Assembly (NCBI GenBank): GCA_025961275.1
Contig: JAOQNJ010000001.1
Span: 1,385,353 to 1,449,352 of the forward strand
DNA from: Providencia alcalifaciens
GTDB taxonomy: Bacteria > Pseudomonadota > Gammaproteobacteria > Enterobacterales > Enterobacteriaceae
Direction: 5' to 3'
DNA length: 64,000 nt
In this document: piece by piece, positions 48,046-58,870 of the stretch
Layout: each line of letters opens with the position of its first letter
How positions within the stretch are numbered: the stretch's first letter is position 1
Program-made: the position numbers and the translations under genes
Notes under the pieces: model-generated
Told to the model about the DNA's origin: nothing
Database searches by the model: none
Seen by the model: the letters and a program-made list of their open reading frames with translations, nothing else

Positions 48046-50568
48046 GTGAAAAAAAAGAATTACCTGAATATCGTTCTCTTAATAATACTACATAATTATA
48101 TCCAATATTCAGTATTCAGTAGCGGAAGATTTTGATATGTCCCTATTAATTGGGCAGTCAGCATTAAGAGATATTTCACGATTTCACGAAGACAGCAAAA
48201 TTTCGCCAGGTAAACAACTCGTTGATATTTATGTTAATAGTATATGGCGAGGGCAATACGTAATCAATGTTAATCATGATGGTCAACACATTAATCTTGC
48301 CGTTAAAGATATCAGCAAACTGGGATTAAACCTATCTACAACTGTTACAGAGCAAGCTAAGCAGCAGCACTGGATCCCTATTGATTCATTAGTCAAGGAT
48401 ATACACGCTAAACTCGATATCAGTAAATTGAAGCTGAATATTTCAGTACCCCAAATTGCGATTAAACAATCTGACGTGGGTTATGTTGACCCTGAATATT
48501 GGGAGCATGGTCTTGAGGCAATTATTTTTTCATACAATACAAACTATTATCATTATAAAGAAAAGAAATATTCAAAGACAAACAATGAAAATTTTTTCGC
48601 TACGCTCAATTCAGGAATTAACTTAGGAACGTGGCAATTCCGCGATGAATCTAGCTATAATTATTCCTCACATAGTAATCAGGGCTGGAAAAATAATACT
48701 CGCTATATTTATAGGCCTTTTAGCAGTAGCAAGTCAGGGCTAACCGCGGGCGATTTCTATACTCCTGCCGCTTTATTTAACAGCATCCGCATACGAGGAG
48801 TTTCATTAGCTTCTGAAATTGGTATGCTGCCAAATTCAAGCCAAAACTTTGTGCCTGTGGTTAGAGGCATTGCACAAACTAATGCCCTAGTCAGCGTTTA
48901 TCAAAATAATAATTTAGTCTTTCAAGAAAATGTCCCTCCCGGTGAATTCTTATTTAAAGATATTCAGCCTAGCGCAGGAAGTGGTGATCTCCTTGTGGTT
49001 ATCCAAGAAGCTGACGGGCAAAAAGAGTCATTTACTGTTCCTTATTCCTCTATTCCAGAAATGCTTAAAGAAGGCGTTTATCGCTATAACATTTTGGCTG
49101 GGCAAGCTCAGGTCACAAATACGCATTTTCAACCCAAATTTATACAAGCGAAATCCACTACGGGTTAAGTAATCTTATTACTGTGTACGCGGGTGCTATC
49201 ATAAATGATAAATATCACTCTATGATGCTCGGAAGTGGTTGGAACTTTATTTTTGGATCACTTTCGACTGATGTAACCCAAGCAAACACTGAGCTTAGTA
49301 CTGGCAACCAAAGCGGTCAAAGTTATCGTATAAGCTACAGCAAATATGTCACCTCAACATCTACAAACTTAACACTTGCCACTTACCTTTACTCCTCTCG
49401 CGGTTATTATAGTTTTATTGATTCTATTTATGCACATGATAATTATCAGGCTTGGAATGAATACCAAACAAACCTTGCTAAGGTGCAAAGTGCTAATAAC
49501 AATAATATTTCAAATCTACCTTTAACGACCTTTGATGCCCTACGCGGGTTTCGTGCAAAAAATATCTTTACAGTGAATCTCAATCAAAAACTAGGTAATG
49601 ATCTTGGATCTATTTACATTTCAGGAACCCACCGGGACTACTGGAATACCAGCGGTTCTAGTCGAGAATACCAAATTGGTTATACCAACAATTATCGAGA
49701 TATTTCATATAATGTCGCGGCTTCGCGCATCCGTAATTATAACAATAATGAAGAAGTACGCTATTATTTGAACATTAACATTCCGATATCCCTATTTGAT
49801 AAACGTGTCAATATCAGTTTGGGGGGTTATTTCACGGATTCTCATTATCAACAAACTGCCGTCAGTATGAGTGGTGTAACCGGTAATGACGACCAAATCA
49901 ACTATACATTGACGGGGACGAACCAGACCGGCGGAAATAATTTAGTTGGGGGCAATGTAAACTACAAACATCCCTATAGCTCAATCTCAGCATCTTATAG
50001 CGAAGCTAATAATTATCGACAAAGTGGGCTTGGTGCAAGAGGAACAATTGTTGCCACACCATCCCATCTCGCCTTCTCCGGTGAGACCGGACAAACCTAC
50101 ACCATAATTGATGCTCCGATGGCAAACAACATGATGGCCAATGCAAATAAAACCACATTAACTAATGAACAAGGGATCGTTCTAATCACCAATTCAGTTC
50201 CTTACAGAACCAACACCTATACATTGACGGATACCGATAAAACCACAGGTGCAGATATTGTCGGCAATATGGGCTATATAGCCCCTTATCATGGCGCGGT
50301 CAACTATATCAAATTAGAAACGGATCAGCGCCAAACCTTTATATTTAGAGCCTCTTTGATTGATCACAATAACTTACCGTTTGCTACTGAAGTCACTGAC
50401 CTACGAGGTAAGAATATTGGCAATGTGGGTCAGTCAGGTGTTCTTTACATTCGTGATGAACAACTCCCCTCATCTTTGATTATCAAATTGAATATGGACG
50501 GGAAAAAAGAGTGTGTCATCAATAATCCGATTATTACTCTAGATAAAAACCGCAATTTCTGTCAATAA
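48046..50568 (+). pseudogene. Fimbrial outer-membrane usher, two frame breaks
   Basis: Chaperone-usher pore. GTG 48046 opens a signal peptide (KKKNYLNIVLLIILHN) that ends in a stop at 48133. The mature usher N-terminus AEDFDMSLLIGQSALRDISRF is in the next frame. A 7-bp tandem duplication TATTCAG-TATTCAG (48106-48119) is at the joint; dropping one copy restores MKKKNYLNIVLLIILHNY then IQYSVAEDFDMSLL. The second break is near 49151: after FIQAK the frame stops at 49166, while HYGLSNLITVYAGA, the expected usher sequence, continues one frame over; one missing A in AAA explains it. Total about 815 residues, normal for ushers. The rest, with the C-terminal Cys pair (KECVINN, NFCQ), is intact. Confidence 0.85.
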
Positions 50569-50576
50569 GGTAAATA

Positions 50577-51659
50577 ATGATGAAAATACCCTGCGCTATT
50601 CTCATTTCATCCGTTTTATTAATGGCAAGTTACGATGTTTTCGCAGATTGTAGACCAACATCAACAGTCACCGCGCCACCGATAATTTTCAATTTATCAA
50701 CTGACTTAAATAACATTTCAACTCGCGTCACTAAAGTGAGTCGAAGCCAATTTCCGGGAGACTTTACTTGTAATACTAGAGTATTAGCACCACCAAATTC
50801 CGTTGGAATTGCTTCTCCATTTAGAAGTGGAACAGCAACCATCGGGTTTAATGGTGGCAAGCAGTTTGTGTCTATTTCAGTCGTGAACTTAGAAAAAGAT
50901 CGGGTCACCAATATTCCAGCGGGCTTACATCCTGCTAGCCATCTTGATACTAATTTTACGATACAGTTTGCTCTACTGAATAATAGACCTAGCTCTAACT
51001 ATACCGAAATTCAAGGAGATACGACGACTATTTCACCTGTCGTTTTGGCTTCTGATACAACCTCAATGGGCATTCTTGCTTGGTTATTGAATATCGTCAC
51101 CAAGTTACTGACTTTTTTATTAACTCTGCAATGGCCAATAGATGCTAACGATATCTTTTTACAGCCAATACAAATTACTTATAACCCAGTGATGACAACC
51201 TGTAATTTTTCAAATAGTGGGCTGATTGTTTCACTGCCATTAGTCAGCCTAAATGACGTCAAAACTACTAGTCAACCAGGTTATACCCCTTTCACACTGA
51301 ATTTCACCTGTTCTGACCTCATCGGTGGAACACAGGCATCCCGTGATATTTCGATGTTTTTACAGAGCAATAATTTACTTGCTACAGATAATACTGTTCT
51401 CAAAAACATCCTCACTCAAGGTGCTACTGGAGTTGGTTTTCGTGTTGTAAAAGCGAGCAATATCAATAGCCCATTAATTTTGTCTAATAGTATTAGTGCT
51501 CAAAATGGTGCGACCAATATTTTCAGTATCATCCGTGGTAGCCCTTTGTCCCCTGCATTTTCGATCAATATGGGCGCCTATTATTATCCTTATGACATCA
51601 ATCGTGTCACGCAAGGAAATATGTCAAGTACCGCAACTCTAGTACTTTCCTACAATTGA
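50577..51659 (+). CDS. Fimbrial adhesin / minor tip subunit
   Basis: 360-residue secreted protein; signal peptide MMKIPCAILISSVLLMASYDVFA then DCRPTSTVTAPPIIFNLS. Cys residues in two clusters and a C-terminal region (TTCNFSNSGLIVSLPLVSLNDV then FTLNFTCSDL, ending STATLVLSYN) that reads as a pilin domain suggest a two-domain tip adhesin: an N-terminal receptor-binding part and a C-terminal pilin part. The receptor cannot be told. An odd hydrophobic stretch (WLLNIVTKLLTFLLTLQW, about residues 165-183) interrupts the middle. Intact frame. Confidence 0.8.
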   Translation: MMKIPCAILISSVLLMASYDVFADCRPTSTVTAPPIIFNLSTDLNNISTRVTKVSRSQFPGDFTCNTRVLAPPNSVGIASPFRSGTATIGFNGGKQFVSISVVNLEKDRVTNIPAGLHPASHLDTNFTIQFALLNNRPSSNYTEIQGDTTTISPVVLASDTTSMGILAWLLNIVTKLLTFLLTLQWPIDANDIFLQPIQITYNPVMTTCNFSNSGLIVSLPLVSLNDVKTTSQPGYTPFTLNFTCSDLIGGTQASRDISMFLQSNNLLATDNTVLKNILTQGATGVGFRVVKASNINSPLILSNSISAQNGATNIFSIIRGSPLSPAFSINMGAYYYPYDINRVTQGNMSSTATLVLSYN

Positions 51660-51673
51660 ACAATAAGGTTACT

Positions 51674-52384
51674 ATGCGCATCATCAAGATGATTTTAGGT
51701 GGGATTATACTCTCAGTGTTTAGCGTGTTTGCTAATGGAAGCGTTATTATTCAGGGAACACGAGTCATTTTTCCCGAAAATAAAACAATGATGGGGATCC
51801 AGATCATCAATCACATCGACCAACCTGCTTTAGTACAAAGTTGGATTGATGAAGGCGATATTAATTCAACGCCAGAAACAACCAATGCTCCGTTTATTGT
51901 CATACCCCCGATGACTAAGATTAACGCAAATGATGGGACTCAATTGCGCATTCAATTCATTGGCGTAAAATTACCCAGCGATCGCGAGTCTATCTTTTAC
52001 CTTAATATGCTCGATATTTCGCCAAAACCTAAAACGAATGTGAATGCCAACTTTTTGCAGTTAGCACTACAAACGCGTATTAAACTGTTTTATCGCCCTA
52101 TGGGCCTAAGCTTAACATCCGATAAAGCGCCAAATGAGGTCAAGTTTTCCCAATCAAGGCAATGGTTAATGATAGCGAACCCAACACCCTATTTTTTAAC
52201 GCTTTCTAAACTTTATACTGTATATCAAAATGATAAACCCCTACTGGAAAATATCATGTTGGCTCCGTTCTCACATCAACTCGTTGAGTGCCAAGATAAT
52301 ATTTCTGCCAGTAGCGAGCTTATTGCCGTTTACATTAACGATACGGGAAATCACATTCGTTATAAGGCGAAATTAACACCATGA
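51674..52384 (+). CDS. Periplasmic fimbrial chaperone (second)
   Basis: Second PapD-like chaperone of the operon. Signal peptide MRIIKMILGGIILSVFSVFANG, then VIIQGTRVIFPENKTMMGIQI, SLVQSWIDEGD-type ALVQSWIDEGD, and LALQTRIKLFYRPMGLS. About 236 residues from ATG 51674, which has AAGG in front; the open frame begins with a TTG at 51656. Two chaperones in one operon suggest one for the shaft and one for the tip adhesin it follows. Ends 4 bp from the convergent hcaT-like gene. Confidence 0.92.
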   Translation: MRIIKMILGGIILSVFSVFANGSVIIQGTRVIFPENKTMMGIQIINHIDQPALVQSWIDEGDINSTPETTNAPFIVIPPMTKINANDGTQLRIQFIGVKLPSDRESIFYLNMLDISPKPKTNVNANFLQLALQTRIKLFYRPMGLSLTSDKAPNEVKFSQSRQWLMIANPTPYFLTLSKLYTVYQNDKPLLENIMLAPFSHQLVECQDNISASSELIAVYINDTGNHIRYKAKLTP

Positions 52385-52388
52385 GATT

Positions 52389-53543
52389 TCACGAACTTGC
52401 TTCTGTTCTTGGGCGAATAAACAATGCAGGGATAGCCAATAGTGCCATCAAGTAGAACACAACACCATGTTGGCCAGGTACACGTTCATAAATAGCTCCG
52501 ACAATAATGGTCATTATGGCCAGCCCACCACCTGTCGCTAAAGCAGAATAAATACCTTGTAATGGAATAATTTCATTTTCATTGCGCGAACTAATAAAAC
52601 GCATAGCCGCAAGATGGCATACGGTGAATGTTCCACTATGTAATATTTGAACAATAATTAATACTGGTAATGAGGTAAATGCTCCCATTAGGCTCCAACG
52701 AATAATTCCACAAACGGCGGATAATAATAGGAGATTGCGTGGGCTCCAACGGCGGAAAAGTTTATTACTCAACATAAATACGATCACTTCAGCTACAACA
52801 CCTAATGACCATAAGTTACCAATCAGAGAGTCCGAATAGCCCGCTTCTTTCCAATACAGTGAAGCAAAACCATAGTAGGCGGCATGCGCACCTTGCAGCA
52901 ACGTAGCACAGACTAAAAAACGAACAATATTTTTATCCGCGATCAATTGCTTAAATGAGACTTTAGAGTCACCCGTCGATTTTAGTGCACCAGCAGGCAT
53001 AATTGCAGGCTTCAGCATAGCGCCTAATAATAGGGCTAAACAACTGATGTTCAATGCAACCATAATGGATTTATGCCCAAATGCACTGGCTAAATAGCCC
53101 ATTAATGAAGAACCGATAATAAAGGCAATTGAGCCCCAAACTCGTATTCTCCCGTAATCAAACGGAAATTGTTTTTGCCATGTTCCTGCTAATGAATCAC
53201 CTAATGGCACCAAAGGGGCAAAAAACAAGTTAAAACCGATCATCACAAAGAATAACCAAGCCCAATGTGAACCAAATGCAAATCCAACTGCAAATATTAG
53301 CGTAAATGTAGCCAATATTCTTACTGCGGTAATCAGTTTGGAAGGATCTTTGACTATCGGTGTGATAAACATCGCACCAAGGAATCGAGCAGCTAATCCG
53401 ATACCCAGCAATAAACCGATCATTTCTGCATCAATGCCTTCGCCTTTTAGCCAAATTGACCAGAAAGGTAAGAAAATACTATAAGCAAAAAAGTAGGTAA
53501 AATAGTCTATTGCTAGCCAACGTGTTGATGGGATCACCATCAT
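52389..53543 (-). CDS. hcaT: HcaT-like MFS transporter
   Basis: Major facilitator of the phenylpropionate/nucleoside-H+ symporter-like group; E. coli HcaT is annotated as a 3-phenylpropionate transporter. 384 residues with twelve predicted helices. STRWLAIDYFTYFFAYSIFLPFWSIWLKGEGI is very close to the HcaT N-terminus. No hca catabolic genes are nearby, so substrate is uncertain. Position near glyA is like E. coli. It is convergent with the fimbrial operon. Confidence 0.88.
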   Translation of the reverse strand: MMVIPSTRWLAIDYFTYFFAYSIFLPFWSIWLKGEGIDAEMIGLLLGIGLAARFLGAMFITPIVKDPSKLITAVRILATFTLIFAVGFAFGSHWAWLFFVMIGFNLFFAPLVPLGDSLAGTWQKQFPFDYGRIRVWGSIAFIIGSSLMGYLASAFGHKSIMVALNISCLALLLGAMLKPAIMPAGALKSTGDSKVSFKQLIADKNIVRFLVCATLLQGAHAAYYGFASLYWKEAGYSDSLIGNLWSLGVVAEVIVFMLSNKLFRRWSPRNLLLLSAVCGIIRWSLMGAFTSLPVLIIVQILHSGTFTVCHLAAMRFISSRNENEIIPLQGIYSALATGGGLAIMTIIVGAIYERVPGQHGVVFYLMALLAIPALFIRPRTEASS

Positions 53544-53561
53544 TCCTCCCTTTTTTCAATG

Positions 53562-53600
53562 CAAAAAACCCGCTCATACAAACGTATAGAAGCGGGTTTT
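53562..53600 (-). terminator. glyA terminator
   Basis: Perfect 10-bp stem AAAACCCGCT / AGCGGGTTTT with a 16-nt loop and a T-run on the minus strand; lies between glyA and the hcaT start. Confidence 0.9.
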
Positions 53601-53674
53601 AGACGTTATCTCCATCATAACTTCAAGTTTATCAGCCTGATACACTTAAATTATATTGGGATACATTCATTTTA

Positions 53675-54928
53675 CTATGCGTACACTGGGTGTTTAGCGC
53701 AAATGCTCAACACTTTTTGTTTAATGCTTTCAATGGTCGCTTCATCATTGAGGTTATCCAGAACATCACACATCCAGCCAGCCAGCTCACGAGATTCAGT
53801 TTCATTGAAACCGCGACGAGTGATTGCAGGCGTGCCAACACGAATACCAGAAGTCACGAATGGACTTTTCGGATCATTAGGAACACTGTTTTTGTTAACA
53901 GTGATGTTTGCACGACCCAGTGCCGCATCCGCTTCTTTACCTGTAATATTTTTATCAACCAGATCAATTAAAAACAGGTGGTTTTCAGTGCCATTAGAGA
54001 CAACTTTATAGCCGCGTTGTTGGAAAACGTCTACCATTGCCTTCGCATTTTTGGCAACTTGTTGCTGATAAAACTTAAATTCAGGCTCCATTGCTTCTTT
54101 TAGTGCCACCGCTTTACCTGCAATCACATGCATTAAAGGGCCACCTTGAGAACCAGGGAAAACAGATGAGTTCAGTTTTTTGTACAGCTCTTCACTGCCA
54201 CCTTTCGCGAGGATCAAACCACCACGCGGGCCTGCTAACGTTTTATGCGTTGTGGTTGTCACTACATGCGCATGAGGTACTGGGTTCGGATAAACACCCG
54301 CAGCGATCAGACCTGCGACGTGAGCCATATCAACGAACAGATAAGCACCGATACTGTCAGCGATTTTGCGCATTTCAGCCCAATCAACTACACCTGAATA
54401 AGCGGAGAAACCACCGATAATCATTTTCGGTTTATGTTTCAGTGCTTGCGCTTTGATATCTTCGTAATCAATTTTACCACTTTCATCGATGCCATAAGGA
54501 ACGACGTTGTACAGTTTACCGGAGAAGTTAACGGGTGAGCCATGCGTTAAATGACCGCCATGCGCTAAGTTCATTCCTAACACAGTGTCGCCTGGTTCCA
54601 ATAACGTCATGTATACAGCCGCATTTGCTTGTGAACCTGAATGAGGTTGGACGTTTGCATAATCTGCACCAAACAGCACTTTTGCACGATCAATGGCTAA
54701 TTGCTCAACAACATCAACGTACTCGCAACCGCCATAATAGCGTTTACCTGGATAACCTTCAGCATATTTATTGGTCAGCTGAGACCCTTGAGCTTGCATA
54801 ACTCGTGGACTGGTATAGTTTTCAGAAGCAATTAATTCAATATGTTCTTCTTGACGGACAACTTCTTGTTCCATTGCTTCCCACAGTTGTGGATCATAAT
54901 CTGCAATATTCATTTCACGCTTTAACAT
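53675..54928 (-). CDS. glyA: Serine hydroxymethyltransferase
   Basis: PLP enzyme interconverting serine and glycine with tetrahydrofolate, the main source of one-carbon units. 417 residues as in E. coli. PLP-Lys in [18 protein letters not shown] (about residue 229), and [28 protein letters not shown] 54928 with GGAGAA upstream begins [19 protein letters not shown]; the frame is open 14 codons further. A PurR box stands about 110 bp upstream. Confidence 0.98.
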   Translation of the reverse strand: MLKREMNIADYDPQLWEAMEQEVVRQEEHIELIASENYTSPRVMQAQGSQLTNKYAEGYPGKRYYGGCEYVDVVEQLAIDRAKVLFGADYANVQPHSGSQANAAVYMTLLEPGDTVLGMNLAHGGHLTHGSPVNFSGKLYNVVPYGIDESGKIDYEDIKAQALKHKPKMIIGGFSAYSGVVDWAEMRKIADSIGAYLFVDMAHVAGLIAAGVYPNPVPHAHVVTTTTHKTLAGPRGGLILAKGGSEELYKKLNSSVFPGSQGGPLMHVIAGKAVALKEAMEPEFKFYQQQVAKNAKAMVDVFQQRGYKVVSNGTENHLFLIDLVDKNITGKEADAALGRANITVNKNSVPNDPKSPFVTSGIRVGTPAITRRGFNETESRELAGWMCDVLDNLNDEATIESIKQKVLSICAKHPVYA

Positions 54929-55035
54929 TCGCTTCTCCTGCCTCAGCCATTCAAGTATGTTGATAACCACATTATCTCAATGCCACACAGTGTAAACTCT
55001 TTTCCTTCAAGGTGGTAGCCCCAAAGAAAAAATAT

Positions 55036-55051
55036 ACGCAAACGTTTGCAT
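55036..55051 (-). promoter_or_regulatory. PurR box upstream of glyA
   Basis: ACGCAAACGTTTGCAT, one base away from the perfect purine-repressor palindrome ACGCAAACGTTTGCGT. glyA is a known PurR target in E. coli. Confidence 0.9.
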
Positions 55052-55215
55052 CTATTTTATCACCCCCAACGAACCACATGTCACCTCAATATAAAACATT
55101 CAATATTTATGCTATTAAAATATCAAACGCTGTTTTTATTGATGAATAATAACAAACCCTCTGTTAGAAAGCTTTTTTTATAATAGACCTATTTACATTG
55201 TGTGTTAAAAGCTAT

Positions 55216-55238
55216 AAGTTGCATATAAAATGAATGTT
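55216..55238 (+). promoter_or_regulatory. NsrR-like box upstream of hmp
   Basis: 11-1-11 dyad: left arm AAGTTGCATAT, spacer A, right arm AAATGAATGTT, each matching 9 of 11 bases of the NsrR consensus. It is about 45 bp before the hmp ATG. NsrR represses hmp until nitric oxide destroys its Fe-S cluster. Confidence 0.78.
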
Positions 55239-55281
55239 TATAATTATCATCTTCTAATGAAATTATTTCAGGAGAGTTTGT

Positions 55282-56481
55282 ATGCTAGATAGCCAAACTA
55301 TTGCCATTGTTAAATCCACTATCCCTGCGATTGCTGCCACTGGCCCTAAATTAACTGCCCATTTTTATGACAGAATGCTTAATCAACACCCTGAATTAAA
55401 AGATATTTTCAACATGACGCATCAGAATAATGGTTCTCAACGTGAAGCATTATTTAATGCGGTTTGTGCTTATGCGATACATATCGAAACACCTGAAGCC
55501 TTAACGTCAGCGGTTGAAAAAATTGCGCAAAAACATGCTAGTTTAAATATTAAACCAGAGCACTATCCCATTGTTGGTGAAAATTTATTGGCGACTATCG
55601 ATGAGCTTCTTAGCCCTGGCCAAGAAGTATTGGATGCATGGGGAAAAGCTTACGGAGTTTTAGCGGATATTTTCATTAAACGCGAAGCAGATATTTACCA
55701 CCAAAATGCTGAAAAAACAGGGGGCTGGAATGGTTTACGTGAATTTCGTATTGCGGCAAAACAACGTCAAAGTGATGTGATCACTAGCTTTGAATTTGTT
55801 CCTGTTGATGGCAAGCCAGTTGCTGATTATCGTTCCGGCCAATACATCTCAATTTACATCAATGATGAGAGTCTCCTTAATCAAGAAATTCGCCAATATT
55901 CACTCACTACTGCGCCAAATGGCCACAGTTACCGTATTGCAGTGAAACGTGAAGATAACGGTGTAGTTTCTAATTATATTCATCAGAATCTGAATGAAGG
56001 CGATATCGTTCAATTAGCACCACCTTGCGGCGATTTCTTTATTAAAATCGAACGTGAAACACCAGTGACATTCATTTCCGCAGGGGTCGGCTTAACACCT
56101 ATGTTAGGTATGTTAGATAACTTAACGCAGGCGGGTCATAACGCACAGATTAATTGGTTACATGCGGCAGAAAATGGTGCTGTACATGCATTTACTGATG
56201 AAGTTAACCTGCATCTCGCTCATCAACAAAATAGTCATTCCGCTGTTTGGTTTAACCAACCACAATCCGAAGATAAGTCAGGAATAGATTATCAATTCAG
56301 TGGATTGATGGATTTATCACAAGTTAAGTCGTGGTTGGTAGAGCCTGATATGCAATTCTATCTCTGCGGACCTGTGGGCTTTATGCAATACATTGCAAAG
56401 CAACTGATTAGCATGGATATATCGACTGACAATATTCATTATGAATGCTTTGGCCCACATAAAGTCTTACCGCTAAACTAA
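55282..56481 (+). CDS. hmp: Flavohemoprotein (nitric oxide dioxygenase)
   Basis: Converts nitric oxide and O2 to nitrate using NAD(P)H. An N-terminal globin domain (about residues 1-135) with proximal heme His in [16 protein letters not shown]; then an FAD-binding domain ([23 protein letters not shown]) and an NAD domain ([25 protein letters not shown]). 399 residues. CAGGAGAG precedes the ATG. Divergent from glyA. Confidence 0.97.
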   Translation: MLDSQTIAIVKSTIPAIAATGPKLTAHFYDRMLNQHPELKDIFNMTHQNNGSQREALFNAVCAYAIHIETPEALTSAVEKIAQKHASLNIKPEHYPIVGENLLATIDELLSPGQEVLDAWGKAYGVLADIFIKREADIYHQNAEKTGGWNGLREFRIAAKQRQSDVITSFEFVPVDGKPVADYRSGQYISIYINDESLLNQEIRQYSLTTAPNGHSYRIAVKREDNGVVSNYIHQNLNEGDIVQLAPPCGDFFIKIERETPVTFISAGVGLTPMLGMLDNLTQAGHNAQINWLHAAENGAVHAFTDEVNLHLAHQQNSHSAVWFNQPQSEDKSGIDYQFSGLMDLSQVKSWLVEPDMQFYLCGPVGFMQYIAKQLISMDISTDNIHYECFGPHKVLPLN

Positions 56482-56563
56482 GTGAGTTTTCGCTATGATG
56501 AGGATTGAAAAACGTCACAAAATCGCCAATCGCTCCTAATCTTGTCACGCCATTAGCTATTTC

Positions 56564-56627
56564 GCGGTAACGATTTCGCATATTAAACACAAAACTAATC
56601 CCATTCCTGTGTTTATGCCGTTACCGC
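56564..56627. terminator. Large hairpin between hmp and glnB
   Basis: Nested inverted repeats: outer GCGGTAACG / CGTTACCGC and inner TAAACACA / TGTGTTTA, in the convergent gap. Likely a bidirectional terminator although T-runs are weak. Confidence 0.65.
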
Positions 56628-56659
56628 ATTTTAGCTATTATTGATTAAATAGTTATTGA

Positions 56660-57010
<351 letters not shown>

Positions 57011-58633
57011 TTATGACCAGTTTTTACGGCCAAAACCCGAGGTGATCGGATAACGACGATCTTTTCCGAAGTTACGTACCGTAATACGTGGTCCGACTGG
57101 AGCTTGACGGCGTTTATATTCGTTAATATCGACAAGACGCACAACACGATGAACGACGGCTTCATCAAAACCTTGCTCAATGAGTTGCACTACAGAATAA
57201 TCTTTTTCTACATAAGCTTCTAACAGTGCATCCAAAATATCATAAGGTGGCAAACTGTCTTGGTCTAGCTGGCCTGGAGCCAATTCAGCTGAAGGCGGTC
57301 TATCAATGACACGCTGAGGGATCGCAGGCGAAACGGTGTTACGATAATTAGCTAATTGGAAGACCAATGTTTTTGGGACATCTTTTAAAACATCAAAGCC
57401 GCCAGCCATATCACCATATAACGTCGAATACCCCACCGCTGACTCACTTTTATTACTGGTTGTCAGTACTAGACGGCGACGTTTATTCGACATCGCCATC
57501 AAGATAACTGCACGACAACGAGCCTGCAAGTTCTCTTCTGTGGTATCAACTTGTGTTCCTTCAAACAAAGGTTGAAGCTGTGCCATAAAGGCATCAAACA
57601 TTGGCTCAATAGACACAATATCAAATTCAACACCAAGCAGCTCTGCCTGCTCTTTCGCATCATGAATACTCATTTCAGCAGTATAGCGGAATGGCATCAT
57701 GACGGCTTGTACGCGCTCTTTGCCAATTGCATCGGCGGCAATGGCTACTGTCAAACCAGAATCAATCCCACCAGACAAACCAAGTATCGCGCCATTAAAG
57801 CCATTTTTATTAATGTAGTCACGCGTCGCCATAACCAGCGCTTGGTAAACCTGTGCAATCGGCGAAAGCGCAGGTGCTCGATTTTCCATTGGTACAATGG
57901 TTAGGTCATTAAATTGGCAGCTAACGACTTGCTCATTAAAATCGACCAATTGATGGGTTATTGCGCCATTGCTGGCAAACACTTTAGATGCGCCATCAAA
58001 AATGAGCTCGTCCTGCCCTCCCACCTGATTCAAATAAATAATCGGTAATTGAGTACGCTGGCAATGTGCAACAAGTAAATCACTGCGGATATGCTGTTTG
58101 TCGCGATCGTAAGGAGAGGCATTAATTGTTAATAATAGTTCAGCTCCAGCCTGTTTAACCGCATCAACTGGCCCATTAAACCAGATGTCTTCGCAAATTA
58201 ATAAGCCAATACGATAGCCTTTAAAATCGACAACACAGGTTTTATCACCCGCAGTGAAGTAGCGAGGCTCATCAAAAACACCATAATTTGGCAATTCTTG
58301 TTTAAAATAACGAACTAGCAGCTCACCTTGATAGTAAAAAGAGAGTGCATTATACCTTTTTCCCGCTTCAGACCATGGATGACCGACAATAATCGCCGTC
58401 TCGGAGCTTGCATCTTGTAAACGTTCTAATTGTGCTAAGCAACGTTGAGTAAAATCTGGACGGAAGAGTAAATCTTCAGGTGGATACCCTGTCAGAGATA
58501 ACTCAGAGAACATGACAATGTCGGTCGTATTTTGTTGTTCTTCAACAACGTGTAACATACGGTCACAGTTGCCTTCAATGTCACCAACTAACCAATTTAA
58601 TTGAGCGAGTGAAATATTAAGCTTACGGCTCAT
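57011..58633 (-). CDS. nadE: Glutamine-dependent NAD+ synthetase
   Basis: Last step of NAD synthesis: amidates deamido-NAD using glutamine. An N-terminal nitrilase domain supplies ammonia (Glu in FSELSLTGYPPEDLL, Cys in LLICEDIWFNGPV), then an ATP-pyrophosphatase domain with SGGIDSGLT at about residue 288 and KSESAVGYSTLYGDMAGGF. About 540 residues from ATG 58633, where the nitrilase fold begins; the frame is open 8 codons more. This is the large glutamine-using form, unlike the short ammonia-using NadE of E. coli. Confidence 0.95.
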   Translation of the reverse strand: MSRKLNISLAQLNWLVGDIEGNCDRMLHVVEEQQNTTDIVMFSELSLTGYPPEDLLFRPDFTQRCLAQLERLQDASSETAIIVGHPWSEAGKRYNALSFYYQGELLVRYFKQELPNYGVFDEPRYFTAGDKTCVVDFKGYRIGLLICEDIWFNGPVDAVKQAGAELLLTINASPYDRDKQHIRSDLLVAHCQRTQLPIIYLNQVGGQDELIFDGASKVFASNGAITHQLVDFNEQVVSCQFNDLTIVPMENRAPALSPIAQVYQALVMATRDYINKNGFNGAILGLSGGIDSGLTVAIAADAIGKERVQAVMMPFRYTAEMSIHDAKEQAELLGVEFDIVSIEPMFDAFMAQLQPLFEGTQVDTTEENLQARCRAVILMAMSNKRRRLVLTTSNKSESAVGYSTLYGDMAGGFDVLKDVPKTLVFQLANYRNTVSPAIPQRVIDRPPSAELAPGQLDQDSLPPYDILDALLEAYVEKDYSVVQLIEQGFDEAVVHRVVRLVDINEYKRRQAPVGPRITVRNFGKDRRYPITSGFGRKNWS

Positions 58634-58770
58634 AAGGTACTTTTTCTCCCGGAGCATTTGTATTGATGCTTTAATTCACTCTTTGTCAGATAATTTTTAA
58701 GTCACTGACTAAATTTTGAGTGAGCTAGCGTTAAGTATTGCAAAAAGTGTAATGCAAACGAACTTTACAC

Positions 58771-58860
58771 CATACTTAAAATAATTCGAGTTACATTTAG
58801 GCGACCCGCGACACTCTCCTGATGGCTAAGTGTGGTCACAGTGATGCAACTTCAAGTATA
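58771..58860. repeat. Short ERIC element upstream of glrR 3' end
   Basis: About 90 bp with ERIC ends CATACTTAAAATAATTCGAG and TGATGCAACTTCAAGTAT; the middle is deleted. In the gap between nadE and glrR. Confidence 0.75.
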
Positions 58861-58870
58861 AAAAGTAAAA

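Noticed and set aside
48049-48056. A(8) run at the usher start as the cause of its frameshift
   Set aside because: Changing the A count leads into a frame with a stop before the mature usher; the 7-bp duplication repairs it cleanly.
54091-54801. Plus-strand frames antisense to glyA
   Set aside because: Shadows of a highly conserved gene in the other strand; no ribosome sites and no recognisable domains.
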